From: Desulfovibrio sp.
GTDB taxonomy: Bacteria; Desulfobacterota; Desulfovibrionia; Desulfovibrionales; Desulfovibrionaceae
Direction: 5' to 3'
DNA length: 18,008 nt
NCBI GenBank assembly: GCA_031275955.1
Contig: JAISNZ010000093.1
Span: 1 to 18,008 of the forward strand
The notes beneath the pieces were generated by a model that searched no databases, was not told the origin of the DNA, and saw only the letters and a list, made by a program, of their open reading frames with translations. The position numbers and the translations under genes are program-made. Shown in pieces: positions 1 through 8,147 of the stretch (positions within the stretch are counted from its first letter, which is position 1; each line of letters begins with the position of its first letter).

Positions 1-2
1 TA

Positions 3-167
3 CTGTTCGGAGGCCACCCCATCCTTCCCGGCCTGCTGTATTCCAGCATCACCTTCATTGTCGTGGCCTTATGCGCGAAAAAGCCTGACGCCCCCACAAT
101 TGAAAAGTTTTTTTCGACCGAACTTGAAGATCCGAGCAAAAGGACAGGGTATAGCCAGGCGATGTAA
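3..167 (+). CDS. Sodium:solute symporter family protein, C-terminal fragment
   Basis: The reading frame is open from the window edge to a TAA at 165-167 and encodes the last 54 residues of a protein that begins outside the window. It starts with a Gly/Pro-containing hydrophobic stretch (LFGGHPILPGLLYSS, then ITFIVVALCA), which reads as a final transmembrane helix, followed by a short charged cytoplasmic tail. A last helix followed by a tail of the type KKPDAPTIEKFF resembles the C termini of sodium:solute symporters (SSS family, PanF/PutP-like). The assignment rests on this short tail only and the substrate cannot be inferred. The gene converges on the nitroreductase gene, with a perfect hairpin at 217-234 between them. 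Another polytopic membrane protein is possible. Confidence 0.6.
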   Translation: MFGGHPILPGLLYSSITFIVVALCAKKPDAPTIEKFFSTELEDPSKRTGYSQAM

Positions 168-216
168 ACCAGAGACGGACAAAACGCGCTTCGTCCTGGC
201 TTGTTGCAGCCCAAGC

Positions 217-234
217 CGGGGAATTTTTTCCCCG
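217..234. terminator. Candidate bidirectional terminator hairpin
   Basis: A perfect inverted repeat has 7-bp arms (CGGGGAA / TTCCCCG) and a TTTT loop. It lies between two convergent genes, the symporter end at 167 and the nitroreductase stop at 324, where a shared terminator would be expected. No clear T-tract follows the stem on either strand, so it is not a textbook intrinsic terminator. A second small palindrome (ATCCGC-TT-GCGGAT) lies at 253-266. Confidence 0.45.
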
Positions 235-323
235 CTCTTCCCGGGCGGCAGGATCCGCTTGCGGATGTCCGGCGCGGAGCCTCCGCCCGAATCCTTTTCT
301 CTTTGCGTCCAGACCAGTCCGGG

Positions 324-839
324 TTATTCTTCCCAGAGGTTCCGGCGCACTTTTTCCGGCGCAAAGCGGTTTTCCCTTTTCTGCTCTGTCCGGGGGCGGC
401 CGACCACGACCAGACCCAACGGAATCAGGGTTTCCGGCAGATGGAAGAGATCTCTGGCCTTCGCCACCCGGTCCTCCATGGGGTGGATTCCAGTCCAGAC
501 AGAGCCGAGTCCGATGGCCCGGGCGGCGAGCATCAGGTTCTGGGTGGCGGCGGAGCAGTCCTGAACCCAGAAGCCGGGATATTTTTCCGCGGCGGTATCG
601 CCGCAGACCAGGATGGAGAGCGGAGCCCTGGGGGCCATATTCGCATAGGGGTTCATGTCCGGCACCCGCTCCAGCAGCGCGGGATCGGTAATGACCAGAA
701 AGGCCCAGGGCTGGGCGTTGCCCGCGCTGGGGGCCGCCATGGCGGCTTCCAGCAGGGTTTGGAGATCCTCTTCGGAAACAGGGCCAGGGGCAAAGGCGCG
801 CACACTGCGCCGGGTATGGATGGCTGTCAGGGTATCCAC
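324..839 (-). CDS. Nitroreductase family protein (FMN-dependent, about 171 aa)
   Basis: This is a small NAD(P)H/FMN oxidoreductase of the nitroreductase superfamily, presumably cytosolic and dimeric; the physiological substrate is unknown. Visible family features are the N-terminal HTRRSVRAF (phosphate-binding arginines), APSAGNAQPW near residues 36-45, YPGFWVQDCSAATQNL near 87-101, AIGLGSVW near 108-115 and a C-terminal VVVGRP. I chose the GTG at 839-837 because GGGAGG lies 5 nt upstream (845-850) and the product then begins as typical members do (DTLTAIHTRRSVR). An in-frame ATG at 890 would add 17 residues and has no good ribosome site; an upstream frame to 1082 would run through the palindromic spacer and is unlikely. 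The gene is downstream of atpC on the same strand but separated by 280 bp of hairpins, so it is probably not in the ATP synthase operon. Confidence 0.85.
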   Translation of the reverse strand: MDTLTAIHTRRSVRAFAPGPVSEEDLQTLLEAAMAAPSAGNAQPWAFLVITDPALLERVPDMNPYANMAPRAPLSILVCGDTAAEKYPGFWVQDCSAATQNLMLAARAIGLGSVWTGIHPMEDRVAKARDLFHLPETLIPLGLVVVGRPRTEQKRENRFAPEKVRRNLWEE

Positions 840-971
840 GGCGACCTCCCGGGATTGTAACGGGTTGGGTTTGTACACGGTGAAATCCATAGTGGGGGTG
901 CAGGGGTAAAGGTTCCCCTGCGCCCAGTTATGTAGCGCAGAGTGATCCGCAACCAAGATGATAATTTGCCC

Positions 972-1000
972 CAGAGCAATTTCAGAATGAAATTGCTCTG
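972..1000. repeat. Perfect 13-bp inverted repeat (hairpin) downstream of atpC
   Basis: The arms CAGAGCAATTTCA and TGAAATTGCTCTG are perfectly complementary around a GAA loop. The element lies in the spacer between atpC and the nitroreductase gene. It could end or stabilise the atp transcript, but no T-tract follows. Its form (long AT-containing arms, very short loop) resembles the hairpins at 14804-14934, suggesting a dispersed extragenic palindrome family. Confidence 0.7.
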
Positions 1001-1017
1001 GCGCCCGCGTGAGCTGG

Positions 1018-1075
1018 CGCCCGCCGCTAAGGCGCAAGCGCAATTTATTTGCGCGGTTAAGCGCCGGAGCGGGCG
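1018..1075. repeat. Nested imperfect palindrome in the atpC downstream spacer
   Basis: Three pairs of arms are nested around one centre: CGCCCGC (1018-1024) with GCGGGCG (1069-1075), GGCGC (1031-1035) with GCGCC (1061-1065), and GCGCAA (1038-1043) with TTGCGC (1049-1054) around a 5-nt loop. The whole can fold into one long interrupted stem. It is the first structure met by transcription leaving atpC, so it may act as a 3'-end stabiliser or terminator, or be a REP-like element. Confidence 0.55.
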
Positions 1076-1119
1076 TAACCAAAAGAAAACTTGATGGGTA
1101 ATCTCAAAGTTGAAATGCC

Positions 1120-1518
1120 CTAAAGACGCCCGCGCAGGGCAAGGCGCCGGACGGCCCGGGTCAGGGCCGCCTGGGCGCGGGTTTCGTTGAGGTCGTCGCT
1201 TTTCCGGGCAAGGCGTTCCTCGGCCCGTTTGCGGGCGGCTTCAGCCCGGGCGAAATCGATATTTTCCGCTTCTTCGGCGCTTTCAGCCAGAATGGTTACG
1301 GTGTCGTCCAAAACTTCGGCAAAGCCTCCGGAGAGAAAAACATAGCGGGTGGTGTCCCCGCTGTCGTAGTGCAGGGCATCGGCAGCCAGGGCTGAAAGAA
1401 AGGGAATATGCCCCGGCAGGACGCCGAACACCCCCTCTGTTCCGGGGACGCTGACGTAGTCCGCTTCACAGGAAAGGGCTGTCCCCTCGGGGGTGACAAT
1501 TTCCAGGCGAAGTCCCAT
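1120..1518 (-). CDS. atpC: ATP synthase F1 subunit epsilon
   Basis: Epsilon is the small rotor subunit of F1; it couples the gamma stalk to the c-ring and can inhibit ATP hydrolysis. The 132 residues match the family length. The N-terminal beta-sandwich is recognisable from LRLEIVTPEG, the central VPGTEGVFGVLPGHIPFLSAL (about 24-44) and the FLSGGFAEVLDDTVTILAE stretch (about 61-79). A C-terminal helical hairpin rich in Glu, Arg and Ala follows (about 81-130). The ATG at 1518 is preceded by AAGGAA, and the gene starts 9 nt after the atpD stop, so it is the last gene of the operon. It ends with TAG, one of four genes here that use UAG as a normal stop. Confidence 0.97.
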   Translation of the reverse strand: MGLRLEIVTPEGTALSCEADYVSVPGTEGVFGVLPGHIPFLSALAADALHYDSGDTTRYVFLSGGFAEVLDDTVTILAESAEEAENIDFARAEAARKRAEERLARKSDDLNETRAQAALTRAVRRLALRGRL

Positions 1519-1527
1519 GTGCGTTCC

Positions 1528-2943
1528 TTATTGTTTTTCCTGGCGCTTGGCGTATTTTTCCTCAGCCATTTCGATGCCGCCGACCATGTAGAAATCCGCC
1601 TCGGACAGGTGGTCAAGGGAGCCGTCCAGGATGGCGGCAAAGCCTTTAATCGTGTCTTCCAGCCTGACATACCGGCCGGGGGTGCCGGTGAAGACTTCCG
1701 CCACATGGAAGGGCTGGGAGAGAAAGCGCTGGATGCGGCGGGCCCGGGCCACCACCAGTTTGTCCTCGTCGGACAGCTCATCCATGCCGAGGATGGCGAT
1801 AATATCCTGCAGATCCTTGTATTTTTGCAGGATCTGCTGCACGGCCCGGGCGACCCGGTAATGTTCCTCGCCCACCACCTGGGGATCCAGGATGCGGGAA
1901 GTGGAATCCAGGGGGTCCACAGCCGGATAGATGCCCAGTTCGGCGATCTGGCGCGAGAGGACCAGGGTCCCGTCCAGGTGGGAAAAGGTTGTGGCCGGCG
2001 CCGGATCCGTCAGGTCGTCGGCGGGGACGTAAACGGCCTGCACGGAGGTAATGGAGCCCTTGGAAGTGGAGGTGATGCGTTCTTCCAGGGCGCCCAGGTC
2101 CGTGCCCAGGGTGGGCTGGTAGCCCACGGCCGAAGGCATGCGGCCGAGCAGGGCGGAGACCTCCGAGCCGGCCTGGGTGAAGCGGAAGATGTTGTCGATA
2201 AACAGGAGCACGTCCTGGCCTTCCTCATCGCGGAAATATTCGGCGCAGGTGAGGCCGGTCAGGGCGACGCGGGCGCGGGCTCCCGGGGGCTCATTCATCT
2301 GCCCGTAAACCAGGGCGGCCTTTTCCAGAATGCCGGCATCCTTGAATTCATAGTAGAGGTCATTTCCCTCACGGGTTCGTTCCCCGACCCCGGCAAAGAC
2401 GGAAATGCCGCCGTGCTGCCGGGCGATGTTGTTGATCATCTCCATGAGGATGACGGTCTTGCCTACGCCGGCGCCGCCGAAGAGGCCCATTTTCCCGCCT
2501 TTGGGGAAGGGAATGAGCAGATCCACCACCTTGATGCCGGTTTCCAGCAGTTCCACTGTGGTGTTCTGATCGGTAAAGGCCGGGGCTTCCCTGTGGATGG
2601 GCAGGTATTTGTCCGCCTGAATGGGACCGAGTTCATCCACGGGCTTGCCGACCACGTTGATGATCCGGCCCAGGGAAGGCGCGCCCACGGGGACCATGAT
2701 GGGTTTGCCGGTATCGACGACCGGAAGGCCGCGCACCAGGCCTTCCGTAGCGTCCATGGCGATGGTGCGCACCACGTTGTCGCCCAGATGCTGCGCCACC
2801 TCGCAGATCAGATGCGGCGCGTTGGCGTTGTTCGGATTTTCCATCTCCAGCGCGGAGAGGATGTTGGGCAGTTCTCCAGAGGGAAACTCCACATCCACAA
2901 CCGCGCCGATCACCTGCGCCACTTTCCCGATATTCGCACTCAT
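1528..2943 (-). CDS. atpD: ATP synthase F1 subunit beta (catalytic)
   Basis: Beta carries the catalytic nucleotide sites of F1. All key elements are visible: Walker A GGAGVGKT at 156-163, the GERTREGNDLYYE segment with catalytic Glu188, Walker B LLFIDNIFRF with Asp250, and the DELSDEDK loop at about 388-395, equivalent to the DELSEED motif that contacts gamma. The 471-residue length is normal and the N terminus (MSANIGKVAQVIGAVVDVEF) is the usual first strand, supporting the ATG at 2943. It follows atpG by 22 nt, with a GGGAG about 11 nt before the start, and precedes atpC by 9 nt. It ends with TAA. Nothing suggests altered function. Confidence 0.99.
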   Translation of the reverse strand: MSANIGKVAQVIGAVVDVEFPSGELPNILSALEMENPNNANAPHLICEVAQHLGDNVVRTIAMDATEGLVRGLPVVDTGKPIMVPVGAPSLGRIINVVGKPVDELGPIQADKYLPIHREAPAFTDQNTTVELLETGIKVVDLLIPFPKGGKMGLFGGAGVGKTVILMEMINNIARQHGGISVFAGVGERTREGNDLYYEFKDAGILEKAALVYGQMNEPPGARARVALTGLTCAEYFRDEEGQDVLLFIDNIFRFTQAGSEVSALLGRMPSAVGYQPTLGTDLGALEERITSTSKGSITSVQAVYVPADDLTDPAPATTFSHLDGTLVLSRQIAELGIYPAVDPLDSTSRILDPQVVGEEHYRVARAVQQILQKYKDLQDIIAILGMDELSDEDKLVVARARRIQRFLSQPFHVAEVFTGTPGRYVRLEDTIKGFAAILDGSLDHLSEADFYMVGGIEMAEEKYAKRQEKQ

Positions 2944-2965
2944 GGTAGGTTATGCTCCCTTGTGG

Positions 2966-3844
2966 TCATCCTTTCAGCGCTTCCACGCCGCCCACAATGT
3001 CGATGAGTTCCGTTGTAATGGCTGCCTGCCGGGTTTTATTGTACAGCAGGGTCAGATCCGCCACCAGCTCGTCGCAGTTGCGGGTGGCGTTATCCATGGC
3101 CGTCATGCGGGCCGCGTGCTCGCCGGCGGAAGTGTCCAGAAGGCCGCGGTAGATCTGGGCCTTGATGAACCGGGGCAGCATCTCCGCCAGCAGCGCGGCT
3201 TCCTGGGGTTCATAGCTGTATCCCTGCCGGATTTTCCGCTCTTCTCCGCCGGACGCCTCCGCGGGGACAATGGGCAGCAGGGGCAGGGCGGCGGGCTGCT
3301 GCCGGGCCATACTGATAAAGGCGCCGTAGATCAGGATCACCTCGTCCAGGACGCCGCCGAGGTAGTCCTCCATCAGGCGCAGGCCCGCTTTGTTGGCCAG
3401 GGAAAAGTCCAGGGCGTTCATCTGCCCGATTTCTTCCAGGGCGAGGGGGAAGCCGAGTTTGCGCACGGCGTCCCGGCCCTTTCGGCCGAAGCAGTAGAAC
3501 AGCGTCTCTTTGCCCTGGGCCCGCCTGTCCGCGGCCAGCCTGAGGGCGGCGGCGATGAGGTTGACGTTGTACCCGCCGCACAGGCCGCGATCCGAAGTGA
3601 TGAGGACAATGCCGGTGGTTTTCACCTCGGCGCGGGGCGCCAGCAGGGGATGGTCCGTTTCCCCGGTCTTGCCGGCCAGATCACCCAGGATTTCCTGAAA
3701 TTTTTCCGCATAGGGCCGGAAACGCTCGATCCGGGACTGAGCGCCGCGCAATCTGGCGGAGGCGACCATATACATGGCCTTGGTGATCTGCTTGGTCTTG
3801 GCGACCCCGCCGATCTTGATTTTCACGTCTTTCAGAGAAGCCAT
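2966..3844 (-). CDS. atpG: ATP synthase F1 subunit gamma
   Basis: Gamma is the central rotating shaft of F1. The start at 3844 gives 292 residues beginning MASLKDVKIKIGGVAKTKQITKAMYMVA, the conserved N-terminal coiled-coil helix. The central fold is recognisable from the conserved ITSDRGLCGGYN (about 89-100). The C-terminal helix contains the conserved ARMTAMDNATRNCDELV stretch and ends near ITTELIDIVGG. The open frame extends 78 codons further upstream, but those overlap atpA and are not gamma-like; GGAGG sits 5 nt before the chosen ATG. The gap from the atpA stop is 16 nt. It ends with TGA. Confidence 0.98.
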   Translation of the reverse strand: MASLKDVKIKIGGVAKTKQITKAMYMVASARLRGAQSRIERFRPYAEKFQEILGDLAGKTGETDHPLLAPRAEVKTTGIVLITSDRGLCGGYNVNLIAAALRLAADRRAQGKETLFYCFGRKGRDAVRKLGFPLALEEIGQMNALDFSLANKAGLRLMEDYLGGVLDEVILIYGAFISMARQQPAALPLLPIVPAEASGGEERKIRQGYSYEPQEAALLAEMLPRFIKAQIYRGLLDTSAGEHAARMTAMDNATRNCDELVADLTLLYNKTRQAAITTELIDIVGGVEALKG

Positions 3845-3860
3845 TCCCGCCTCCGGGGGA

Positions 3861-5369
<1,509 letters not shown>

Positions 5370-5372
5370 AGC

Positions 5373-5924
5373 CTACTCACCCTTCCTGATGGTGTCTTTG
5401 AGGATGGAAAGTTGGGCGCGAAGACTCGCGTCAAGGACCTGATCGCCAAGACTGAGCACGACGCCTCCGAGAATTTCCGGGTTCACGGTGAACTCCAGCG
5501 CCAGCGCGCGCCCGGTCTTCGTCTGCAGTTCCCCGGCCAGGGCCTTTTGTTGCTCCGCGCTGAGGGGAACGGCCGTCGCGAGCCGCCCGTGCAGGATATT
5601 TTTTTCCTCGTCCAGGAATGCGCCGAACGCGGCGGCAATATTCGCAAGTTCCGTCAGGCGGTTGTTGTCCGCCAGGAGCCGCCAGAAATTGAGCAGGGAC
5701 TCTCCGGCGCCGAATTTGCCGCCCAGGGCCTCCAGGACAGAGCATTTCTCGGCAACGGTGAAGACAGGATCGTGAAGGACGCGCGCCAGATCAGGGGAGA
5801 TCGCCAGGGCATCGCGCAGGGCGAAGAGGGCGGCGGCGTATTCCTCAAGTGTGGCGGCGCCGGTCTTCCTGCCCAGGGTGAACAGCGCCCGGGCATAGCG
5901 GCGCGCGATGCTGCTGTCAGTCAA
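5373..5924 (-). CDS. atpH: ATP synthase F1 subunit delta (TTG start)
   Basis: Delta joins the top of F1 to the peripheral b/b' stalk. The 183-residue product begins TDSSIARRYARALF, the conserved N-terminal helix of the OSCP/delta family. The C-terminal part contains KTGRALALEFTVNPEILGGVVLSLGDQVLDASLRAQL, matching the conserved delta C terminus. The only start consistent with this is a TTG at 5924-5922 that overlaps the atpF stop in the tetranucleotide TTGA (5924-5921), a variant of the usual ATGA coupling. AAGGTGGTGAT lies just upstream, inside atpF. The rare start may lower delta output to its one-per-complex stoichiometry; that is inference. It ends with TAG. Confidence 0.96.
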   Translation of the reverse strand: MTDSSIARRYARALFTLGRKTGAATLEEYAAALFALRDALAISPDLARVLHDPVFTVAEKCSVLEALGGKFGAGESLLNFWRLLADNNRLTELANIAAAFGAFLDEEKNILHGRLATAVPLSAEQQKALAGELQTKTGRALALEFTVNPEILGGVVLSLGDQVLDASLRAQLSILKDTIRKGE

Positions 5925-6490
5925 TGGATCACCACCTTGGCCAGATAGGAATCAATGATCCGCGCATGTTCCGCCGGGGTAAGCCGTTCCAGCAGGAGGC
6001 GTTCCGTGGCCTTTGCGATCTCTTCCGCCATCCGGGAGCGCAGGGCGTCCATGGCCGCGTTGATTTCGTTCCGGGCCGAGGCCCTGGCCTGGGACAGGAT
6101 CTGGGCGGCGGCCTTTTCCGCCTGGGCGACAATAGCCTCTTTCAGGGCCTGCCCCTGCCCCTCATACTCCGCCAGGATGGCCCGCCGTTCTTCCTCAAGG
6201 CGCCCAAGGCGCTGCCCGATGGCCTCCAGATTCCGCGCGGCTTCAAGCTTGCGGGCTTCCAGGGAGGCGATTTCCTGGGCAATGGCCGTGGCGCGGTTGG
6301 TAAAAAAGGCGGCCGCCTTTTTCCCCACCAGATAGAACAGGGCGCCAGCGAAAAGAACGACATTGAGCAGGCGCCAGATCAGGTTGTTCCAGGATTCGCC
6401 GCGCTCCCCCGCCTCGGCGGCGGCCCAGGCCGCTCCGGCCAGAAAGACGGGGAGGCAGATCAGCGTGAGGAGAAGGAGAAACCGATGCAC
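5921..6490 (-). CDS. atpF: ATP synthase F0 subunit b (GTG start, signal-peptide-like N terminus)
   Basis: Subunit b is half of the membrane-anchored peripheral stalk. The 189-residue product has a hydrophobic N-terminal segment (about 4-22) ending AWAA, which looks like a cleavable signal peptide. The true membrane helix follows (NLIWRLLNVVLFAGALFYLV, about 36-55), then a long charged coiled coil (about 65-150) and a C-terminal region that would bind delta. Signal-like extensions on b are known in deltaproteobacterial ATP synthases. The start is GTG (6490-6488) with GGGAG about 7 nt upstream. The 81-nt gap after atpF' contains a GC hairpin at 6545-6565. The 3' end overlaps atpH by 4 nt. Confidence 0.94.
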   Translation of the reverse strand: MHRFLLLLTLICLPVFLAGAAWAAAEAGERGESWNNLIWRLLNVVLFAGALFYLVGKKAAAFFTNRATAIAQEIASLEARKLEAARNLEAIGQRLGRLEEERRAILAEYEGQGQALKEAIVAQAEKAAAQILSQARASARNEINAAMDALRSRMAEEIAKATERLLLERLTPAEHARIIDSYLAKVVIH

Positions 6491-6544
6491 AGAAATACTC
6501 CCGGAATTTACGGTTGCCGGAACAGGAGGCCGAGGGGCAGGACC

Positions 6545-6565
6545 CGCCGCCGACGGGAGGCGGCG
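6545..6565 (-). repeat. GC-rich hairpin between atpF' and atpF
   Basis: CGCCGCC (6545-6551) and GGCGGCG (6559-6565) form a 7-bp stem with a 7-nt loop in the 81-nt atpF'-atpF gap, the longest gap in the operon. It could protect the upstream message or attenuate transcription; no T-tract follows. Confidence 0.4.
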
Positions 6566-6571
6566 ACCCCG

Positions 6572-6997
6572 TCAGCCGAGCATTTTGGCCGCGGCCGCGG
6601 CGGCAAAGACCTGCACCCGATCCTCCAGGGCGCGCAGGGCTTCCTGGCTTTGCCGGCCGATTTCCTCTCTGGAGGCGAGGAGAAAATCGCGGGCCTCCGC
6701 CTGCGCGGCGCCGAGGATTTCCAGTTCTCTGGCGCGGCCTTCGGCCTTCAGGCTCTCGCGGGCGGCGAAGGCCTGGAGGCGGGCCTCGGCCTGGGCGTTT
6801 TCATAGCCGGCCAGCCTGGCCTCCGCCTCCGTGTTGAAGCCTTCGATTTCCGCGACGCATCCTGCCGTCAGCTCGGCCCGTTCGGCGATTTTCCGGCGCA
6901 CGGGGCGGATCAGAAGGATATTGAGGACCACAACGGTGATCAGGAAATTCGCCAGTTGGATAAAAAGGGTGCTATCCAGCGCGATGATGTTTCCCAT
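6572..6997 (-). CDS. atpF': ATP synthase F0 subunit b' (second b-type stalk subunit)
   Basis: This 141-residue protein is the first gene of the operon and has b-type architecture: a short N terminus (MGNIIALDSTLFIQ), one membrane helix (about 11-31, LANFLITVVVLNILLI), the RPVRRKIAER segment, and a continuous Ala/Glu/Arg coiled coil to the C terminus. It is shorter than the b protein encoded next to it and lacks the signal-like extension. Tandem b' and b genes imply a heterodimeric stalk, as in photosynthetic bacteria and several deltaproteobacteria. The ATG at 6997 has a strong GGAGGAAGG site 8 nt upstream. It ends with TGA. Confidence 0.92.
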   Translation of the reverse strand: MGNIIALDSTLFIQLANFLITVVVLNILLIRPVRRKIAERAELTAGCVAEIEGFNTEAEARLAGYENAQAEARLQAFAARESLKAEGRARELEILGAAQAEARDFLLASREEIGRQSQEALRALEDRVQVFAAAAAAKMLG

Positions 6998-7141
6998 GAG
7001 CGCAACCTTCCTCCGTTCGCCTTGCCGTCCGGCGAAGCGTTGTCCCTGCGGAGAGGGGCGGATCCCTTCCCCCGCGGCCCCGATCCGGGGAAAGGCCGGC
7101 GGGGCATGTCAAAGGGGCCTGTCAAAGAAAGACAGGGGCAC

Positions 7142-7168
7142 GGTATACAAGATTGCCGCTCTTGTAAA
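7142..7168 (-). promoter_or_regulatory. Weak candidate sigma70 promoter for the atp operon
   Basis: On the minus strand TTTACA (7168-7163) and TATACC (7147-7142) are separated by 15 nt, shorter than ideal, in the 193-nt gap between the regulator stop and atpF'. The gap also holds two small hairpins, CCTGTC/GACAGG (7118-7136) and CCCCG/CGGGG (7078-7090). An ATP synthase promoter is expected here, but this motif is poor and the call is tentative. Confidence 0.27.
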
Positions 7169-7190
7169 GGTTCTGCCGACGCGCGCGGGA

Positions 7191-7904
7191 TCATTGCGGG
7201 AGTTGGAATTTATAGCCCACCCCGCGCAGGGTGATGATGAAACGGGGATTCTGGGGGTCCGGCTCGATCTTTTTGCGCAGATTGCTGATATGGACGCACA
7301 CGGGGCGGTCGTCGCCGTTGAGGATGCTGTCCGCGTCCCAGATGCTGTGAAAGATCTGTTTTGTGTAGAAGACCTGGTTGGGATGGGCCGCCAGGAGCGC
7401 CAGGATGTCGAATTCCCGCGCGGTGAGCGTTACGGGCTGGTAGTCGAGGATGACCGTGCGGCTTCCCACGTCAATTTTCAGGCGGGGGTCGTCCACAAGA
7501 AATCCCTGCTTGTTTTCCTCCTCGCCTTTGCGCAGGCTGAGCTTGGAACGCCGGAACAGGGCGTGAATCTGAGCGATCAGCACGCTCAGGGCGGGAGGAT
7601 GGGCAAAGCAGACATCCGCTCCGAACCCCAGGGCGCCGGTGACGTCCGGATCCGAGAGCCCCTCCCCCAGGAGGATCATGATGGCGTCCGTCTTTTCCCG
7701 CGTGCGGAGGCAGAACTCCATGCCTTCGCCGTCGGCGGCGTATTCGGTATGCAGCACCAAATCGGGCGGCCGCGATGCTGTCCGGGCGATCAGGTCTGCG
7801 GCATGGGCAAAGAGGAGGACCTAAAATCCTTCAGAGACGAAACGCAACCGGATTTGCGTGGCCAGTCTGCCCTGACCGAGGATATAAGTCTTCTCTTTCT
7901 GCAC
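7191..7904 (-). pseudogene. OmpR-family response regulator with degenerate receiver, interrupted by in-frame UAG
   Basis: Read from the GTG at 7904, the frame encodes a 237-codon OmpR/PhoB-type regulator of normal length, except that codon 28 is UAG (7823-7821). Residues 1-27 (YILGQGR...RLRFVSEGF) look like the first strand and helix of a receiver. After the UAG, VLLFAHAADLIARTA leads into PDLVLHTE and GALGFGADVCFAHPP, which align with receiver strands 3-5. The C terminus (about 140-237) is an intact winged helix with LTAREFDIL, VCVHISNLRKKIE and LRGVGYKF. The phospho-acceptor Asp position is Thr53, the conserved Lys is His102, and the acidic pair is replaced by Gly/Gln, so phosphorylation control was probably already absent. 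A promoter at 7954-7983 and an upstream in-frame stop support the GTG start. If only the part after the stop is made, TTG at 7760 or GTG at 7757 could start a truncated 188-189-aa product. The target genes are unknown. Confidence 0.75.
7821..7823 (-). other. In-frame UAG codon within the response regulator
   Basis: The plus-strand CTA reads TAG on the coding strand, in the same frame as both the N-terminal 27 codons and the intact downstream domains, with no frameshift. One base change (for example CAG or GAG to TAG) would explain it. The preceding codon is TTT and the following one GTC. Confidence 0.8.
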
Positions 7905-7909
7905 GAGAA

Positions 7910-7935
7910 ATCCCGGAGGGTAAAACTATCCCGGA
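7910..7935. promoter_or_regulatory. Direct repeat in the regulator leader (possible operator)
   Basis: ATCCCGGA occurs at 7910-7917 and again at 7928-7935, repeat starts 18 bp apart, between the regulator's -10 box and its GTG start. OmpR-family proteins bind tandem direct repeats, so autoregulation is conceivable, but the spacing is larger than the usual 10-11 bp. Confidence 0.3.
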
Positions 7936-7953
7936 ACACTGAAGATAGGAAAG

Positions 7954-7983
7954 ATAATAGGCAGAGAATATCTCCAGCGTCAA
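7954..7983 (-). promoter_or_regulatory. Sigma70-type promoter of the response regulator
   Basis: On the minus strand, TTGACG (7983-7978) and TATTAT (7959-7954) are separated by 18 nt. This predicts transcription starting near 7947 and a leader of about 40 nt before the GTG at 7904. The site places codons 1-28, including the UAG, inside the transcript. Confidence 0.6.
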
Positions 7984-8098
7984 GGAAAAGACATGCGCCT
8001 TCCGCCGGGGAGAATTTCCCGTATGGCGGGATGCGCGTCCCTGCGCAGGAAAGTCCCGGGCCTGTTCCCCGGCGCGATTTCTCTTCCCGCGGGCGCTG

Positions 8099-8127
8099 TT
8101 GACACTGGTTCGCGGACAAAGTAGACA
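8099..8127 (+). promoter_or_regulatory. Sigma70-type promoter of the alcohol dehydrogenase-mutL unit
   Basis: A perfect TTGACA (8099-8104) is followed after exactly 17 nt by TAGACA (8122-8127). AGGAG lies at 8136-8140, 7 nt before the ATG at 8148. The -10 is only a 3/6 match and the predicted leader is very short (about 14 nt). Confidence 0.5.
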
Positions 8128-8147
8128 GGGAAATCAGGAGTCCGGAC

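Noticed and set aside
7821..7823. Pyrrolysine insertion as the default explanation of the in-frame UAG
   Set aside because: Four genes in the window end in UAG, the gene is not a methylamine methyltransferase, and no pyl genes are visible. It is kept only as one alternative in the findings.
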